DNA of 64,000 bases from Vibrio japonicus (GTDB taxonomy: Bacteria > Pseudomonadota > Gammaproteobacteria > Enterobacterales > Vibrionaceae), in NCBI RefSeq assembly GCF_024582835.1, contig NZ_CP102096.1, forward strand, positions 248,001 to 312,000, in the 5' to 3' direction. Positions 38,630-48,193 of this stretch are shown here, one piece after another. The notes beneath the pieces were generated by a model. The model saw nothing but the letters and a program-made list of their open reading frames with translations. It was not told the origin of the DNA and made no database searches. The position numbers were made by a program, and so were the translations under genes. Within the stretch, counting starts at the first letter, position 1. Each line of letters begins with the position of its first letter.

Positions 38630-38658
38630 TTGAAATTTCGATATAAAGTCGTCATAAC
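38630..38658 (+). promoter_or_regulatory. Probable hfq promoter
   Basis: TTGAAA (38630-38635), a 17-base spacer and CATAAC (38653-38658), in the 185-base gap between miaA and hfq. The -35 is embedded in CTTGAAA, which also resembles a sigma-32 -35 element; no clear matching heat-shock -10 is seen. Confidence 0.4.
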
Positions 38659-38737
38659 AGGTAATGACAGGGTGTTTTTTATTCGTTTAGCTCAGATGCA
38701 AAAGCCGCACCTTGATGCAGCACCACTAGCTAAATAA

Positions 38738-39037
<300 letters not shown>

Positions 39038-39081
39038 TTTTCTGAGACAAAACATCATTATATATTTAAGGAGTTGATTGC

Positions 39082-40371
39082 TTGTTTGACCGTTATGAAG
39101 CCGGTGAGCGAGCCGTACTTGTTCATATCAACTTCACGCAAGAAGGGGAGTGGGAAGATCTCAGCGAGTTCGAAATGCTGGTATCTTCAGCTGGCGTATC
39201 AACGTTACAAGTTGTAACCGGAAGCCGTCAGTCACCACACCCCAAATACTATGTCGGAGAGGGTAAAGCTCAAGAAATTGCGCAAGCTGTGCAATTAACT
39301 GATGCCGATATCGTGATTTTTAATCACTCCCTCTCTCCTGCCCAAGAACGTAACCTTGAAATGCTTTGTAAGTGTCGTGTGGTAGATCGTACAGGTCTGA
39401 TTCTCGATATCTTTGCTCAGCGCGCCCGTACTCACGAAGGTAAACTACAAGTTGAGTTAGCTCAGCTTCGTCATATATCTACCCGACTGATCCGAGGCTG
39501 GACGCACCTTGAAAGACAAAAAGGTGGTATTGGTTTACGTGGTCCAGGTGAAACTCAGTTAGAAACTGACCGACGCTTATTGCGTGACCGTATTAAAGCT
39601 ATTTTGCGCCGTTTAGAAAAAGTCGCAAAACAGCGGGAACAAGGTCGCCGTGCTAGAAGTCGAGCGGAAATCCCGACGCTTTCCTTAGTTGGCTATACCA
39701 ACGCGGGGAAATCTACATTGTTCAACCGAATCACTGAAGCGGGGGTATACGCCGCTGACCAGTTGTTTGCAACATTGGATCCTACTTTGCGTAAGATCGA
39801 GTTGGTCGATGTTGGTCCAGCAATCTTGGCTGATACCGTAGGATTTATTCGCCACTTACCGCATGATTTGGTTGCTGCATTTAAAGCAACTCTGAAAGAA
39901 ACGCAAGAAGCTGACATTTTGTTACATGTTGTTGATGCCAGTGATGAGCGTTTTCGTGAGAACATTCAAGCCGTTCATGATGTCTTAGCAGAGATTGACG
40001 CAGACGAAGTTCCTGCTTTGGTCGTTATGAATAAGATCGATAATCTCGATGGCCAGAACCCTCGTATTGAAAGAGATGACGAGGGAGTACCTCAGGCTGT
40101 TTGGATTTCAGCGATGGAAGGCGATGGTATTGAACTCTTGTTTGAAGCGCTCACTGAGCGTCTTGCAAGTCAAATGGTTCAGTATCAATTGCGAATTCCC
40201 CCACAACATCAGGGACGACTTCGCAGTATATTCTTCCAAATGAAATCTATTCAACAGGAAGAGTACGACCAGGAAGGTAACTTGTTGATAAATATTCGAA
40301 TGCAACAAGTAGATTGGTCTAGACTTGAAAAAAGAGAAGAGGCAGATTTACGTGGCTTTATAGTTACTTAA
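39082..40371 (+). CDS. hflX: Ribosome-rescue GTPase HflX
   Basis: HflX is a GTPase that splits stalled or heat-damaged 70S ribosomes. The 429-residue protein has the N-terminal HflX domain (PHPKYYVGEGKAQEIAQAV), the helical linker GPGETQLETDRRLLRDRI, and the GTPase domain with GYTNAGKSTL, DTVGFIRHLPHDLV and NKID. Translation starts at TTG, decided by the AAGGAG site 8 bases upstream and by alignment with E. coli MFDRYDAGEQAVLVH. No ATG or GTG alternative is near. Confidence 0.97.
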   Translation: MFDRYEAGERAVLVHINFTQEGEWEDLSEFEMLVSSAGVSTLQVVTGSRQSPHPKYYVGEGKAQEIAQAVQLTDADIVIFNHSLSPAQERNLEMLCKCRVVDRTGLILDIFAQRARTHEGKLQVELAQLRHISTRLIRGWTHLERQKGGIGLRGPGETQLETDRRLLRDRIKAILRRLEKVAKQREQGRRARSRAEIPTLSLVGYTNAGKSTLFNRITEAGVYAADQLFATLDPTLRKIELVDVGPAILADTVGFIRHLPHDLVAAFKATLKETQEADILLHVVDASDERFRENIQAVHDVLAEIDADEVPALVVMNKIDNLDGQNPRIERDDEGVPQAVWISAMEGDGIELLFEALTERLASQMVQYQLRIPPQHQGRLRSIFFQMKSIQQEEYDQEGNLLINIRMQQVDWSRLEKREEADLRGFIVT

Positions 40372-40416
40372 ATGACTGCTAAAGTATAACGTCATATCAA
40401 ATGATGGAGCTTTCTA

Positions 40417-41607
40417 ATGGCGTGGAATGAGCCTGGTAATAACAACGGCAACAATGGCCGCGATAATGACCCATGGGGCAACAATAATCGCGGTAACAAA
40501 GGTGGCCGTGATCAAGGACCGCCAGACTTAGACGAAGTCTTTAATAAACTGAGTCAGAAACTGGGTGGAAAGTTTGGTGGAAAAGGTGGTAAAGGTCCAT
40601 CGATAGGCGGGGGCAGTGCGCTAGGTATTGGTGTCATTGCAGCTATCGCCGTAGCGATTTGGTTCTTTGCAGGCTTTTACACCATCGGTGAAGCAGAACG
40701 TGGTGTAGTATTGCGATTAGGTAAATACGACAGAGTTGTCGATCCTGGTCTGAACTGGCGTCCTCGTTTTATTGATGAAGTGACACCTGTTAACGTGCAA
40801 GCAATTCGCTCTCTACGTTCTTCAGGTCTCATGCTGACAAAAGACGAAAACGTAGTAACAGTTGCTATGGATGTTCAGTACCGTGTTGCTGATCCATATA
40901 AATACTTATTCCGCGTCACAAATGCTGATGACAGTTTGCGTCAAGCGACTGACTCAGCACTACGTGCCGTAATCGGTGACTCTTTAATGGATAGCATCCT
41001 GACAAGTGGTCGTCAGCAGATTCGTCAAAGCACGCAAGAAACGTTAAATGAAATCATTGATGCGTACGATTTAGGTCTGGTCATTGTCGATGTGAACTTC
41101 CAGTCTGCACGTCCGCCAGAGCAAGTGAAAGATGCATTCGATGACGCAATTGCGGCTCGAGAAGATGAAGAGCGTTTCATCCGTGAAGCTGAAGCTTACA
41201 AGAACGAAATTCTTCCTAAAGCGACAGGTCGTGCGGAACGTTTGAAGAAAGAAGCGCAAGGTTATAACGAACGTGTTACTAACGAAGCGTTAGGTCAGGT
41301 AGCGCAGTTTGAGAAACTCCTGCCAGAGTATTTAGCAGCACCAGAGGTTACACGTAACCGTCTGTACCTAGATACAATGGAAGAGGTTTACACAAGTACT
41401 TCTAAAGTTCTTGTTGACTCTGACTCTAGCGGTAACCTGTTGTACTTGCCTATTGATAAATTGGCGGGTGCAGAAGGCCAGACACCAACTAAGCGTAAGA
41501 CACAGTCTTCGGCTGCTTACGATCAAATTGAGCTTGAATCGCAACGTACTGATACCAATACAGACGCTGACTCTCGTTCAACTGGTACACGTCAAGGGAG
41601 ATACTAA
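40417..41607 (+). CDS. hflK: FtsH protease modulator HflK
   Basis: HflK forms with HflC a large membrane cage around FtsH and limits its proteolysis. The 396 residues start with a Gly/Asn/Asp-rich cytoplasmic tail (1-66), then a single membrane anchor (about 70-90, GIGVIAAIAVAIWFFAGFYT). A periplasmic SPFH/band-7 domain (about 91-270) and a charged helical region follow. GATGGAGC precedes the ATG. hflC begins 2 bases after the stop. Confidence 0.97.
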   Translation: MAWNEPGNNNGNNGRDNDPWGNNNRGNKGGRDQGPPDLDEVFNKLSQKLGGKFGGKGGKGPSIGGGSALGIGVIAAIAVAIWFFAGFYTIGEAERGVVLRLGKYDRVVDPGLNWRPRFIDEVTPVNVQAIRSLRSSGLMLTKDENVVTVAMDVQYRVADPYKYLFRVTNADDSLRQATDSALRAVIGDSLMDSILTSGRQQIRQSTQETLNEIIDAYDLGLVIVDVNFQSARPPEQVKDAFDDAIAAREDEERFIREAEAYKNEILPKATGRAERLKKEAQGYNERVTNEALGQVAQFEKLLPEYLAAPEVTRNRLYLDTMEEVYTSTSKVLVDSDSSGNLLYLPIDKLAGAEGQTPTKRKTQSSAAYDQIELESQRTDTNTDADSRSTGTRQGRY

Positions 41608-41609
41608 GA

Positions 41610-42590
41610 ATGCGTAAGTTAATGATCCCTGTGTTAGTTGTTGCACTTGCACTAATGCTAATGTCGCTATTTGTGATCCCTGAAGGTGAGCGCGGCATCG
41701 TAATTCGATTCGGTCGAGTACTGAAAGATAACAATGATATCTCTCGTATTTACGAACCTGGTCTTCACTTCAAGATGCCTTTGTTCGACCGAGTGAAAAC
41801 GTTAGATGCACGTATTCAGACTATGGACGGCCGTTCTGACCGTTTCGTAACGTCTGAGAAAAAAGACGTGATCATCGATTCATACGTTAAATGGCGTATC
41901 GAAGACTTTGGCCAGTACTACCTTGCTACAGGCGGTGGTAATACGCTAACGGCAGAAGCACTACTTGAGCGTAAAGTAACAGACGTCCTACGTTCTGAAA
42001 TTGGTTCGCGTGAAATCAAGCAAATCGTTTCAGGCCCACGTAATGATGATGTATTACCTGATAGTTCAGATGCAGAAGTAGTAACGACTGAAGCAGCGAA
42101 ACAGGCGCTTGAAATTGATGGTCAGCGTGATGAAGTCATGCAAGAAGTTCTGAACGATACACGTGAAAGCGCAATGAAAGACTTAGGTGTCCGCATTGTT
42201 GACTTCCGTATGAAGAAGATCAACCTGCCGGATGAAATCAGTGAGTCTATCTACCGTCGTATGCGTGCTGAGCGTGAATCGGTAGCGCGTAAGCACCGTT
42301 CTCAAGGTCGTGAGAAAGCGGAAGTTATTCGTGCTCAAGCTGAACTGGAAGTCGCGACTATCCTAGCTGAAGCGGATAAAACAGCTCGTGTAACACGAGG
42401 TGAAGCAGATGCTCAAGCCGCTAAGATTTACTCTGAAGCGTATAATAAAGAGCCTGAGTTCTATAGCTTCTTACGTTCGTTAAAAGCGTACGAAAAATCA
42501 TTCAGCCAGAAAAGTGATATTTTGGTATTGGATCCTAAGAGTGAGTTCTTTAAGTACATGAACAACTCAGCAGGCACCGAAACGAAATAA
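41610..42590 (+). CDS. hflC: FtsH protease modulator HflC
   Basis: Partner of HflK. The 326-residue protein has an N-terminal anchor (residues 3-22, KLMIPVLVVALALMLMSLFV), a band-7/SPFH domain with IPEGERGIVIRFGRV, and a long helical region with RHR-type charged repeats. AGGGAGATACTAAGA is a strong ribosome site. A terminator follows the gene, though yjeT lies just beyond it. Confidence 0.97.
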   Translation: MRKLMIPVLVVALALMLMSLFVIPEGERGIVIRFGRVLKDNNDISRIYEPGLHFKMPLFDRVKTLDARIQTMDGRSDRFVTSEKKDVIIDSYVKWRIEDFGQYYLATGGGNTLTAEALLERKVTDVLRSEIGSREIKQIVSGPRNDDVLPDSSDAEVVTTEAAKQALEIDGQRDEVMQEVLNDTRESAMKDLGVRIVDFRMKKINLPDEISESIYRRMRAERESVARKHRSQGREKAEVIRAQAELEVATILAEADKTARVTRGEADAQAAKIYSEAYNKEPEFYSFLRSLKAYEKSFSQKSDILVLDPKSEFFKYMNNSAGTETK

Positions 42591-42608
42591 TTGCTCTTGT
42601 ATTATATA

Positions 42609-42637
42609 AAGGCTCCATTGTGGAGCCTTTATTTTTT
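42609..42637 (+). terminator. Terminator after hflC
   Basis: AAGGCTCCA-TTG-TGGAGCCTT hairpin followed by TATTTTTT, 19 bases after the hflC stop. Confidence 0.88.
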
Positions 42638-42648
42638 GGGACGAGAAT

Positions 42649-42834
42649 ATGTCTAATTCACTATGGTTGGCGCTTGGTCTATTACTCATCGCCGAAGGGC
42701 TTGGTCCGCTAATCGCACCTAACGGGTGGCGTAATATGGTGGCAGAGTTAAGTCGACAACCGGATAATCAGTTAAGAAGAATCGGCGGTTGTCTAGTTGT
42801 GACAGGTGCGGTAATAGCTTACGTATTTATTTAA
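42649..42834 (+). CDS. yjeT: YjeT-family small membrane protein (DUF2065)
   Basis: 61 residues with two hydrophobic helices (about 4-22 and 44-61) around a short polar loop with RNMVAELSRQPDNQLRRIG, the DUF2065 signature. GGACGAGAAT gives a good ribosome site. The same gene follows hflC in E. coli, but there purA comes next; here the minus-strand slyX gene follows. Function unknown. Confidence 0.88.
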   Translation: MSNSLWLALGLLLIAEGLGPLIAPNGWRNMVAELSRQPDNQLRRIGGCLVVTGAVIAYVFI

Positions 42835-42854
42835 ACCCGTTCACCGCACTCTGC

Positions 42855-43082
42855 TTAGTAGTGGGGCGGGGGTGTTTCTTCTGAAGGGTCAGCCAAATTG
42901 GACGAATCCATGTTTTTTACCTTGCCCACCACATATTTCATCTGATCTTGCATCTTAGTAATCAATAACTGCTGCTGACTTAATGCGTCGTTGAGAGAAT
43001 CAATGGTTTGCTCTTGAAACGCGAGCTGACACTCTAAGTCGTTGATGCGGTTTTCCAGTTGTTCAATGTGTTTTTCGGTCAT
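42855..43082 (-). CDS. slyX: SlyX family protein
   Basis: A 75-residue coiled-coil protein of unknown function. The heptad-rich segment LENRINDLECQLAFQEQTID through QLLITKMQDQMK is typical, as is the C-terminal PPPHY. It is encoded 16 bases downstream of the WD40 lipoprotein gene on the same strand and close to fkpA, matching the E. coli slyX-fkpA neighbourhood. Confidence 0.93.
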   Translation of the reverse strand: MTEKHIEQLENRINDLECQLAFQEQTIDSLNDALSQQQLLITKMQDQMKYVVGKVKNMDSSNLADPSEETPPPHY

Positions 43083-43098
43083 ATCAGGTCAACAGCCT

Positions 43099-44079
43099 CT
43101 AATAATCTACTTGCCAAGCCTGAGCGATTCCAGCTGATGTCGCAGAGATCACACGGTTTTGGCTGTCAAAAGCAGCATCATACACGACCGCACGTGGAGG
43201 GCGAGTATCTTTTAATGGTTCAGCCTCGAACCCATCAACCCGTTTACCGCTTTTTATCTCCCATACCATGATGCGGCTAGAAGGCGTGCCAGTGACCAAA
43301 TACTGCCCATCATCAGAAAATCGTGCGGTAGAAAAAATCAGTTGGCGAGAAAAACTTTTCAGCTCTGAAATCAATTCACCACTTTGTAAATCCCAAACCC
43401 TCGCTTGATTGCCACCATCAGAGGTGAAGGCATACCTACCATCCCGATGAAGGGCGACGCGATTGATGCGTTGCTCGTGCTCAAACTTCTTAAGGATTTG
43501 TCCGGTGTCGGTATCCCATAGATACGCAATGTAATCATTGCCACCAGAAAGTGCATAGCGCCCATTAGGGGAAATGGCCACTGAATTGACTTTTTCGTTG
43601 TGGGCGAGGAACTCTAAACGTCGCCCGGTGACTAAATGGACGTAAATCGTTTTACCATTAGATAACCCAAGCAATACTTGCTCACCATTGCTGGTGATAT
43701 CGACATCGCGTATCAGGCCGTCAGATATAGACCATAATCCTTTGGCTTGAGTCCATGCTAAATCCCACACAGCAAAGTTCAGTTGTGTTGCGGTGATAGC
43801 AAAGCGTCCATTGTCTGAGATACGAATGTGCGAAACGGTGTTAGCTTGTGGATCTTGTGCGCCAAGAGAGGCCAGTTTTTGGTTCGCGTAGAGATCCCAT
43901 AACACAAGTTGGTGTTCTTTGGAGTAAAGCAGTGCGAAGCGTGCATCTCGACTTAACGCGAAACTGGTGGAGCCTCCAGGCTCTAAGTTCCAGCGCTGCT
44001 CATCACTTGATGAGAAAAAGCAGCCATTTAACGCGGTGATGACAATCACAATGAGTAGAGAGTTATAAATTATTCGCAT
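43099..44079 (-). CDS. WD40-repeat lipoprotein
   Basis: A 326-residue protein starting MRIIYNSLLIVIVITALNGC. The hydrophobic segment ends in a lipobox (LNGC, Cys20), so it should be a membrane-anchored lipoprotein. The rest is a beta-propeller: repeated units such as ISPNGRYALSGGNDYIAYLW and LHRDGRYAFTSDGGNQARVW have the WD40 pattern. About six repeats can be counted. No enzymatic motif is seen; a scaffold or assembly role is only a guess. ATG 44079 is favoured over TTG 44088. It is upstream of slyX and divergent from fkpA. Confidence 0.82.
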   Translation of the reverse strand: MRIIYNSLLIVIVITALNGCFFSSSDEQRWNLEPGGSTSFALSRDARFALLYSKEHQLVLWDLYANQKLASLGAQDPQANTVSHIRISDNGRFAITATQLNFAVWDLAWTQAKGLWSISDGLIRDVDITSNGEQVLLGLSNGKTIYVHLVTGRRLEFLAHNEKVNSVAISPNGRYALSGGNDYIAYLWDTDTGQILKKFEHEQRINRVALHRDGRYAFTSDGGNQARVWDLQSGELISELKSFSRQLIFSTARFSDDGQYLVTGTPSSRIMVWEIKSGKRVDGFEAEPLKDTRPPRAVVYDAAFDSQNRVISATSAGIAQAWQVDY

Positions 44080-44211
44080 TAAGTCCAATTATCCACTTGG
44101 TTTACGTTTCATTCGCACGCATATTGGTTATATTGGTACAACATGCAAATGCACACCAGTCTTTCTTAAAGATTTGTGCACAAAGACAAAATGTCCAAAT
44201 TGGAGAGTTCA

Positions 44212-45000
44212 ATGAAATCATTTTTTAAAGTGTCACTGCTTGCTGCAACTGTTGCGCTAGCTGCAGGTTGCCAGAAAGAAGAAGAGCCTAAAACAGAAGC
44301 TGCTCCAGCTGCCGAAGTAGCGCAAGCTGAGACAGGTAAAGCGGTTCACTTTAAAACCGAAGATGACAAAGCTGCTTATGCAATCGGTGTATCTTTTGCC
44401 AACTACCTAAATACTAGCCTTGATAAGCCAAACGAAATTGGCATTACGCTGAATAAAGACCTTGTTCTTAAAGGTATTGAGCACGTATTTGCTGGTAACC
44501 CTGAACTAAATGAAGAAGAAACTCGTGCAGCTTTAGAAGCGCTAGATAAGCGTGTTGCGGAAACCATGCAAAAACAAGCAGCTGAAAAAGCAGAAGCGGC
44601 TAAGAAAGCTGGTGAAGAGTTCCGTGCTGAGTTTGAAAAGCAAGAAGGCGTGACGAAGACTGAGTCAGGCCTGCTTTACCAAGTGTTGACGCCTGCTGAA
44701 GGTGAGATGCCAAAAGAGACAGATACTGTACAGGTTCACTATAAAGGCACTCTGACAGATGGTACTCAGTTCGACAGTTCATATGACCGTGGTGAACCAG
44801 CGACATTCCCGTTAAACCGCGTGATCCCTGGTTGGACAGAAGGTGTTCAGCTAATGCCTGTAGGTTCTAAGTTTAAGTTTGTTATCCCGTCAGAACTTGC
44901 GTACGGTGAACAAGATACTCCAACAATTCCTGCAAACTCAACGTTGATCTTTGAAGTTGAACTACTGAAAATCGAAAGTGCAGAAGAGACTAAACAGTAA
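44212..45000 (+). CDS. fkpA: FKBP-type peptidyl-prolyl isomerase FkpA, lipoprotein form
   Basis: A periplasmic prolyl isomerase and chaperone. The 262-residue protein has an N-terminal helical dimerisation domain (about 45-140) and a C-terminal FKBP domain (about 150-258) with [20 protein letters not shown] and [12 protein letters not shown]. The leader [20 protein letters not shown] ends in a lipobox, unlike the soluble E. coli FkpA. TTGGAGAG precedes ATG 44212; an upstream in-frame start (44176) would add 12 residues ahead of the signal peptide. A terminator follows. Confidence 0.93.
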   Translation: MKSFFKVSLLAATVALAAGCQKEEEPKTEAAPAAEVAQAETGKAVHFKTEDDKAAYAIGVSFANYLNTSLDKPNEIGITLNKDLVLKGIEHVFAGNPELNEEETRAALEALDKRVAETMQKQAAEKAEAAKKAGEEFRAEFEKQEGVTKTESGLLYQVLTPAEGEMPKETDTVQVHYKGTLTDGTQFDSSYDRGEPATFPLNRVIPGWTEGVQLMPVGSKFKFVIPSELAYGEQDTPTIPANSTLIFEVELLKIESAEETKQ

Positions 45001-45024
45001 TTAGTGAAGTCATTTAAATCTATT

Positions 45025-45053
45025 AAGGCCTGGCTTATGTCAGGCCTTTTATT
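45025..45053 (+). terminator. Terminator after fkpA
   Basis: AAGGCCTG-8 base loop-CAGGCCTT followed by TTATTT, 24 bases after the fkpA stop. Confidence 0.87.
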
Positions 45054-45182
45054 TATCTGGAGCACAATAAGGTGTGAATTATTTGTCCTAAGTCACTAGA
45101 TGATGGCGTTAGCTAGATGTTCTCATCAAAATTTCTGATAAACTTACACCAATTTGTTGATTTTTCGCTCGAAGGCTTAAAC

Positions 45183-45905
45183 GTGACGACTACAGACACA
45201 GTAAACACGGATATGTTGCTCGAAATGGAATCTGTTAATGTGATGCCATTTAGTGAGCACGATAAAATAATTCTTAGGTCCTATGAAGCAGTAGTGGATG
45301 GTATCGCTAGCTTGATTGGCCCTTTTTGTGAAATTGTTCTTCACTCGTTAGAAGACCTTAACACCTCTGCGATCAAAATCGCCAATGGTGAAAACACAGG
45401 TCGTCAGGTCGGTTCTCCAATCACTGACATAGCGCTAAGAATGTTGAAAGACATCGAAGGCTCTGAGCGCAACTTTTCTCGTTCTTACTTTACTCGTGCA
45501 AAGGGTGGAGTACTGATGAAGTCGATTACCGTTGCGATTCGTAATGGGGAAAACCGCGTCATTGGTCTGCTGTGCGTTAACGTTAATTTAGATGCACCAT
45601 TCTCTCAGGTCCTGCAATCTTTTATGCCGACGGAAGAAGCGAAGCAAGCGGCGTCGTCAGTCAACTTTGCCAGTGACGTAGAAGAGCTGGTGGATCAAAC
45701 CGTTGAACGCACTATCGAAGAGATCAACGCGGACAAATCCGTATCTAACAATACGAAAAATCGCCAGATAGTGATGGAGCTGTATGACAAAGGTATCTTC
45801 GACATCAAGGACGCGATTAACCGAGTTGCCGATCGTTTAAATATTTCCAAACACACAGTCTATTTATATATTCGTCAACGCAAAACCGAGGATGAGGAAA
45901 GTTGA
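45183..45905 (+). CDS. yheO: YheO-family (PAS_6/HTH_22) transcriptional regulator
   Basis: A 240-residue regulator with an N-terminal PAS-like YheO domain (about 25-135, [40 protein letters not shown]) and a C-terminal helix-turn-helix with [14 protein letters not shown]. The fold is that of the DauR/YheO family; the ligand is unknown. The GTG at 45183 is preceded by GAAGG; the frame is open from 45117. The stop overlaps the start of tusD (TTGA), so it is the first gene of the yheO-tusDCB operon, as in E. coli. Confidence 0.9.
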   Translation: MTTTDTVNTDMLLEMESVNVMPFSEHDKIILRSYEAVVDGIASLIGPFCEIVLHSLEDLNTSAIKIANGENTGRQVGSPITDIALRMLKDIEGSERNFSRSYFTRAKGGVLMKSITVAIRNGENRVIGLLCVNVNLDAPFSQVLQSFMPTEEAKQAASSVNFASDVEELVDQTVERTIEEINADKSVSNNTKNRQIVMELYDKGIFDIKDAINRVADRLNISKHTVYLYIRQRKTEDEES

Positions 45906-46297
45906 GTCAGCTTACTTACACTCTAGTCGTCAACGGCTCAATATATGGCAGCCAGTCAGCGCGCAGTGCCTACCAGTTTGCTAAGGCCGTTATTGAAGAA
46001 GGTCACAAACTTGTGAGTGTCTTTTTTTATCAAGATGGCGTAACCAACGGGAGCGCGTTAAGCGTCCCTGCTAATGATGAGTTTGATCTTGGTAAAGCGT
46101 GGCAAGTGTTAGCACAAGAGCATCATGTACGGTTAGAGACGTGTGTTGCTGCCGCACTACGACGCGGTATCCTTAGTGAAGAGGAAGCGAATCAACATGG
46201 CTTAAGTCAGAGCAATCTAGCGAGTGAATTCGTTCAGGCTGGGCTCGGTAGTTTGGCAGAAGCGATGTTAACGCAAGACAGAGTGGTACAGTTTTGA
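45902..46297 (+). CDS. tusD: Sulfurtransferase TusD
   Basis: TusD receives sulfur from TusA within the TusBCD complex and passes it to TusE for 2-thiouridine synthesis at tRNA position 34. The 131-residue protein contains [20 protein letters not shown] and the active-site Cys in [13 protein letters not shown], and ends LTQDRVVQF. No ATG or GTG fits, so translation starts at TTG, which shares its last bases with the yheO stop. GAGGAAAG lies just upstream. tusC overlaps the end by 4 bases. Confidence 0.93.
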   Translation: MSQLTYTLVVNGSIYGSQSARSAYQFAKAVIEEGHKLVSVFFYQDGVTNGSALSVPANDEFDLGKAWQVLAQEHHVRLETCVAAALRRGILSEEEANQHGLSQSNLASEFVQAGLGSLAEAMLTQDRVVQF

Positions 46298-46650
46298 GTC
46301 AGCTAACCTATCTTTTTCGAAGTGCACCTCACAGTACATCTTCCGGTCGTGAAGGCATAGATGCGCTGTTAGCCGCGTCTGCGTATTGTGAGAATATTAC
46401 TGTGATTTTTATCGGTGATGGGGTTTATCAGCTACTGCATGGTCAGCAGCCCGAGTCCATTTTAAGTAAAGATTACGCACCTATGCTTAAGTTGTTCGAC
46501 TTGTACGATATTGAGCAGGTTTATGTATGCAAAGAATCTTTAGCATCAAGAGGACTGGCTCAAGCCGATTTAATTATCGAAGTAGAGTCTCTCGATATGG
46601 CTGGTGTGAAGAGTAAACTTCAGCACTCAGGTAAACTACTATCATTTTAA
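46294..46650 (+). CDS. tusC: Sulfur-relay protein TusC
   Basis: The middle subunit of TusBCD. The 118 residues contain [19 protein letters not shown] and [24 protein letters not shown] segments (here [16 protein letters not shown]), matching E. coli TusC. It also starts at TTG in the overlap TTGA with the tusD stop. The first four codons repeat those of tusD (TTG AGT CAG CT). tusB follows after 12 bases. Confidence 0.93.
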   Translation: MSQLTYLFRSAPHSTSSGREGIDALLAASAYCENITVIFIGDGVYQLLHGQQPESILSKDYAPMLKLFDLYDIEQVYVCKESLASRGLAQADLIIEVESLDMAGVKSKLQHSGKLLSF

Positions 46651-46662
46651 GGAACGCGGTAC

Positions 46663-46938
46663 ATGTTACATATCGTCAAATCCCCTCAAGCATTGTTGGA
46701 GCTAGGCGCAGTTGTTGATGAGCATGATGACGTTCTTTTGATTGAAGATGCTGTTTACGTTGCTAATCCGCAACATAAAGACTTTTTAAAAGTGAAAGGG
46801 ATGCGAGTATCAGTGCTCATAGCTGATTTAGAAGCTCGTGGAGTCATAAATCGAACCAGCCCTTCTGTCGCATTGGTCGATTATAATGGCTTTGTATCAT
46901 TAACTGCAAAGCATGAAACGTCACTCACTTGGAACTAG
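46663..46938 (+). CDS. tusB: Sulfur-relay protein TusB
   Basis: Third subunit of the TusBCD sulfur relay, 91 residues (E. coli 95). It begins MLHIVKSPQALLELGAVV and keeps the DDVLLIEDAVYVA block and a C-terminal region ending LTWN. AAGGAACGCGGTAC precedes the ATG. It is the last gene before the str operon promoter. Confidence 0.92.
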   Translation: MLHIVKSPQALLELGAVVDEHDDVLLIEDAVYVANPQHKDFLKVKGMRVSVLIADLEARGVINRTSPSVALVDYNGFVSLTAKHETSLTWN

Positions 46939-47006
46939 TTTCTCTAAGCGTTATTTCTTCTTTACGGATGAATTGCTCTATTGAACAAAAAAGATCCGTA
47001 TAATTC

Positions 47007-47066
47007 TTGACACACCTCTCACTGCTGCATAGAATTTTGCGTCCCTAACTGCAATGGCGGTTAGGG
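47007..47066 (+). promoter_or_regulatory. str operon promoter and leader hairpin
   Basis: A perfect -35 TTGACA (47007-47012), a 17-base spacer and TAGAAT (47030-47035) drive rpsL-rpsG-fusA-tufA. The leader then forms CCCTAAC with GTTAGGG (47043-47066). The same -10 sequence, TAGAAT, is used by the tufB tRNA operon. Confidence 0.85.
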
Positions 47067-47110
47067 CTAGATTTTTCACAAAGCTTACTTTCAAGTAAAT
47101 CAGGAGCTAG

Positions 47111-47488
<378 letters not shown>

Positions 47489-47585
47489 TGGATTCCGTTA
47501 AGTAAGGCCAAACACTAAATAATTTGTAATTTTGAAGAAACTGAAAAGTTTTGGATAACCTGAAGAAGACAACGGAGAATATTCC

Positions 47586-48056
47586 ATGCCACGTCGTCGC
47601 GTTATTGGTCAGCGTAAGATCCTTCCAGATCCAAAGTTCAAATCTGAACTGCTGGCAAAATTCGTTAACATCCTAATGGTTGACGGTAAAAAATCTACTG
47701 CAGAGAAAATCGTTTACACTGCACTAGACACAATGGCTGAGAAATCTGGTAAAGATCACTTAGCTGTATTTGAAGAAGCTCTTGAAAATGTTCGCCCAGC
47801 GGTAGAAGTTAAATCTCGCCGTGTAGGTGGTTCAACTTACCAAGTACCTGTAGAAGTACGTCCGGTTCGCCGTAACGCACTTGCTATGCGTTGGGTAGTT
47901 GAAGCTGCGCGTAAGCGTGGTGAAAAATCTATGGCTGCTCGCCTAGCTGCTGAAATGCTAGACGCGTCAGAAAACAAAGGTACAGCTGTTAAGAAACGTG
48001 AAGACGTTCACCGCATGGCTGAAGCGAACAAAGCGTTTGCTCATTACCGTTGGTAA
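47586..48056 (+). CDS. rpsG: 30S ribosomal protein S7
   Basis: S7 starts assembly of the small-subunit head and represses its own operon in E. coli. The 156 residues start [20 protein letters not shown] and include the conserved [20 protein letters not shown] and ALRW-like VEAARKR segments, ending AHYRW. The 97-base gap after rpsL is where S7 binds in E. coli. ACGGAGAATATTCC precedes the ATG. Confidence 0.99.
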   Translation: MPRRRVIGQRKILPDPKFKSELLAKFVNILMVDGKKSTAEKIVYTALDTMAEKSGKDHLAVFEEALENVRPAVEVKSRRVGGSTYQVPVEVRPVRRNALAMRWVVEAARKRGEKSMAARLAAEMLDASENKGTAVKKREDVHRMAEANKAFAHYRW

Positions 48057-48065
48057 TACCTTTTC

Positions 48066-48161
48066 AGTGCTGCGAGGTTCCTCGCAGCACTTCTTTAGTT
48101 CCTATGCCTATGCTAGGAACTATTGCTATATCTAGGGGATAGCATTTTTAGCTATAGCAAT
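48066..48161 (+). promoter_or_regulatory. Three consecutive hairpins between rpsG and fusA
   Basis: AGTGCTGCGAG with CTCGCAGCACT (48066-48091, perfect 11 bp, GTTC loop) is followed by TTCTTT, a weak terminator shape. Then come GTTCCTA with TAGGAAC (48098-48120) and ATTGCTATA with TATAGCAAT (48122-48161). They may attenuate or process the str mRNA; no experiment is implied by sequence alone. Confidence 0.55.
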
Positions 48162-48193
48162 AGTCCCTATCTCTAAGTTAAGAGGATTCAATC

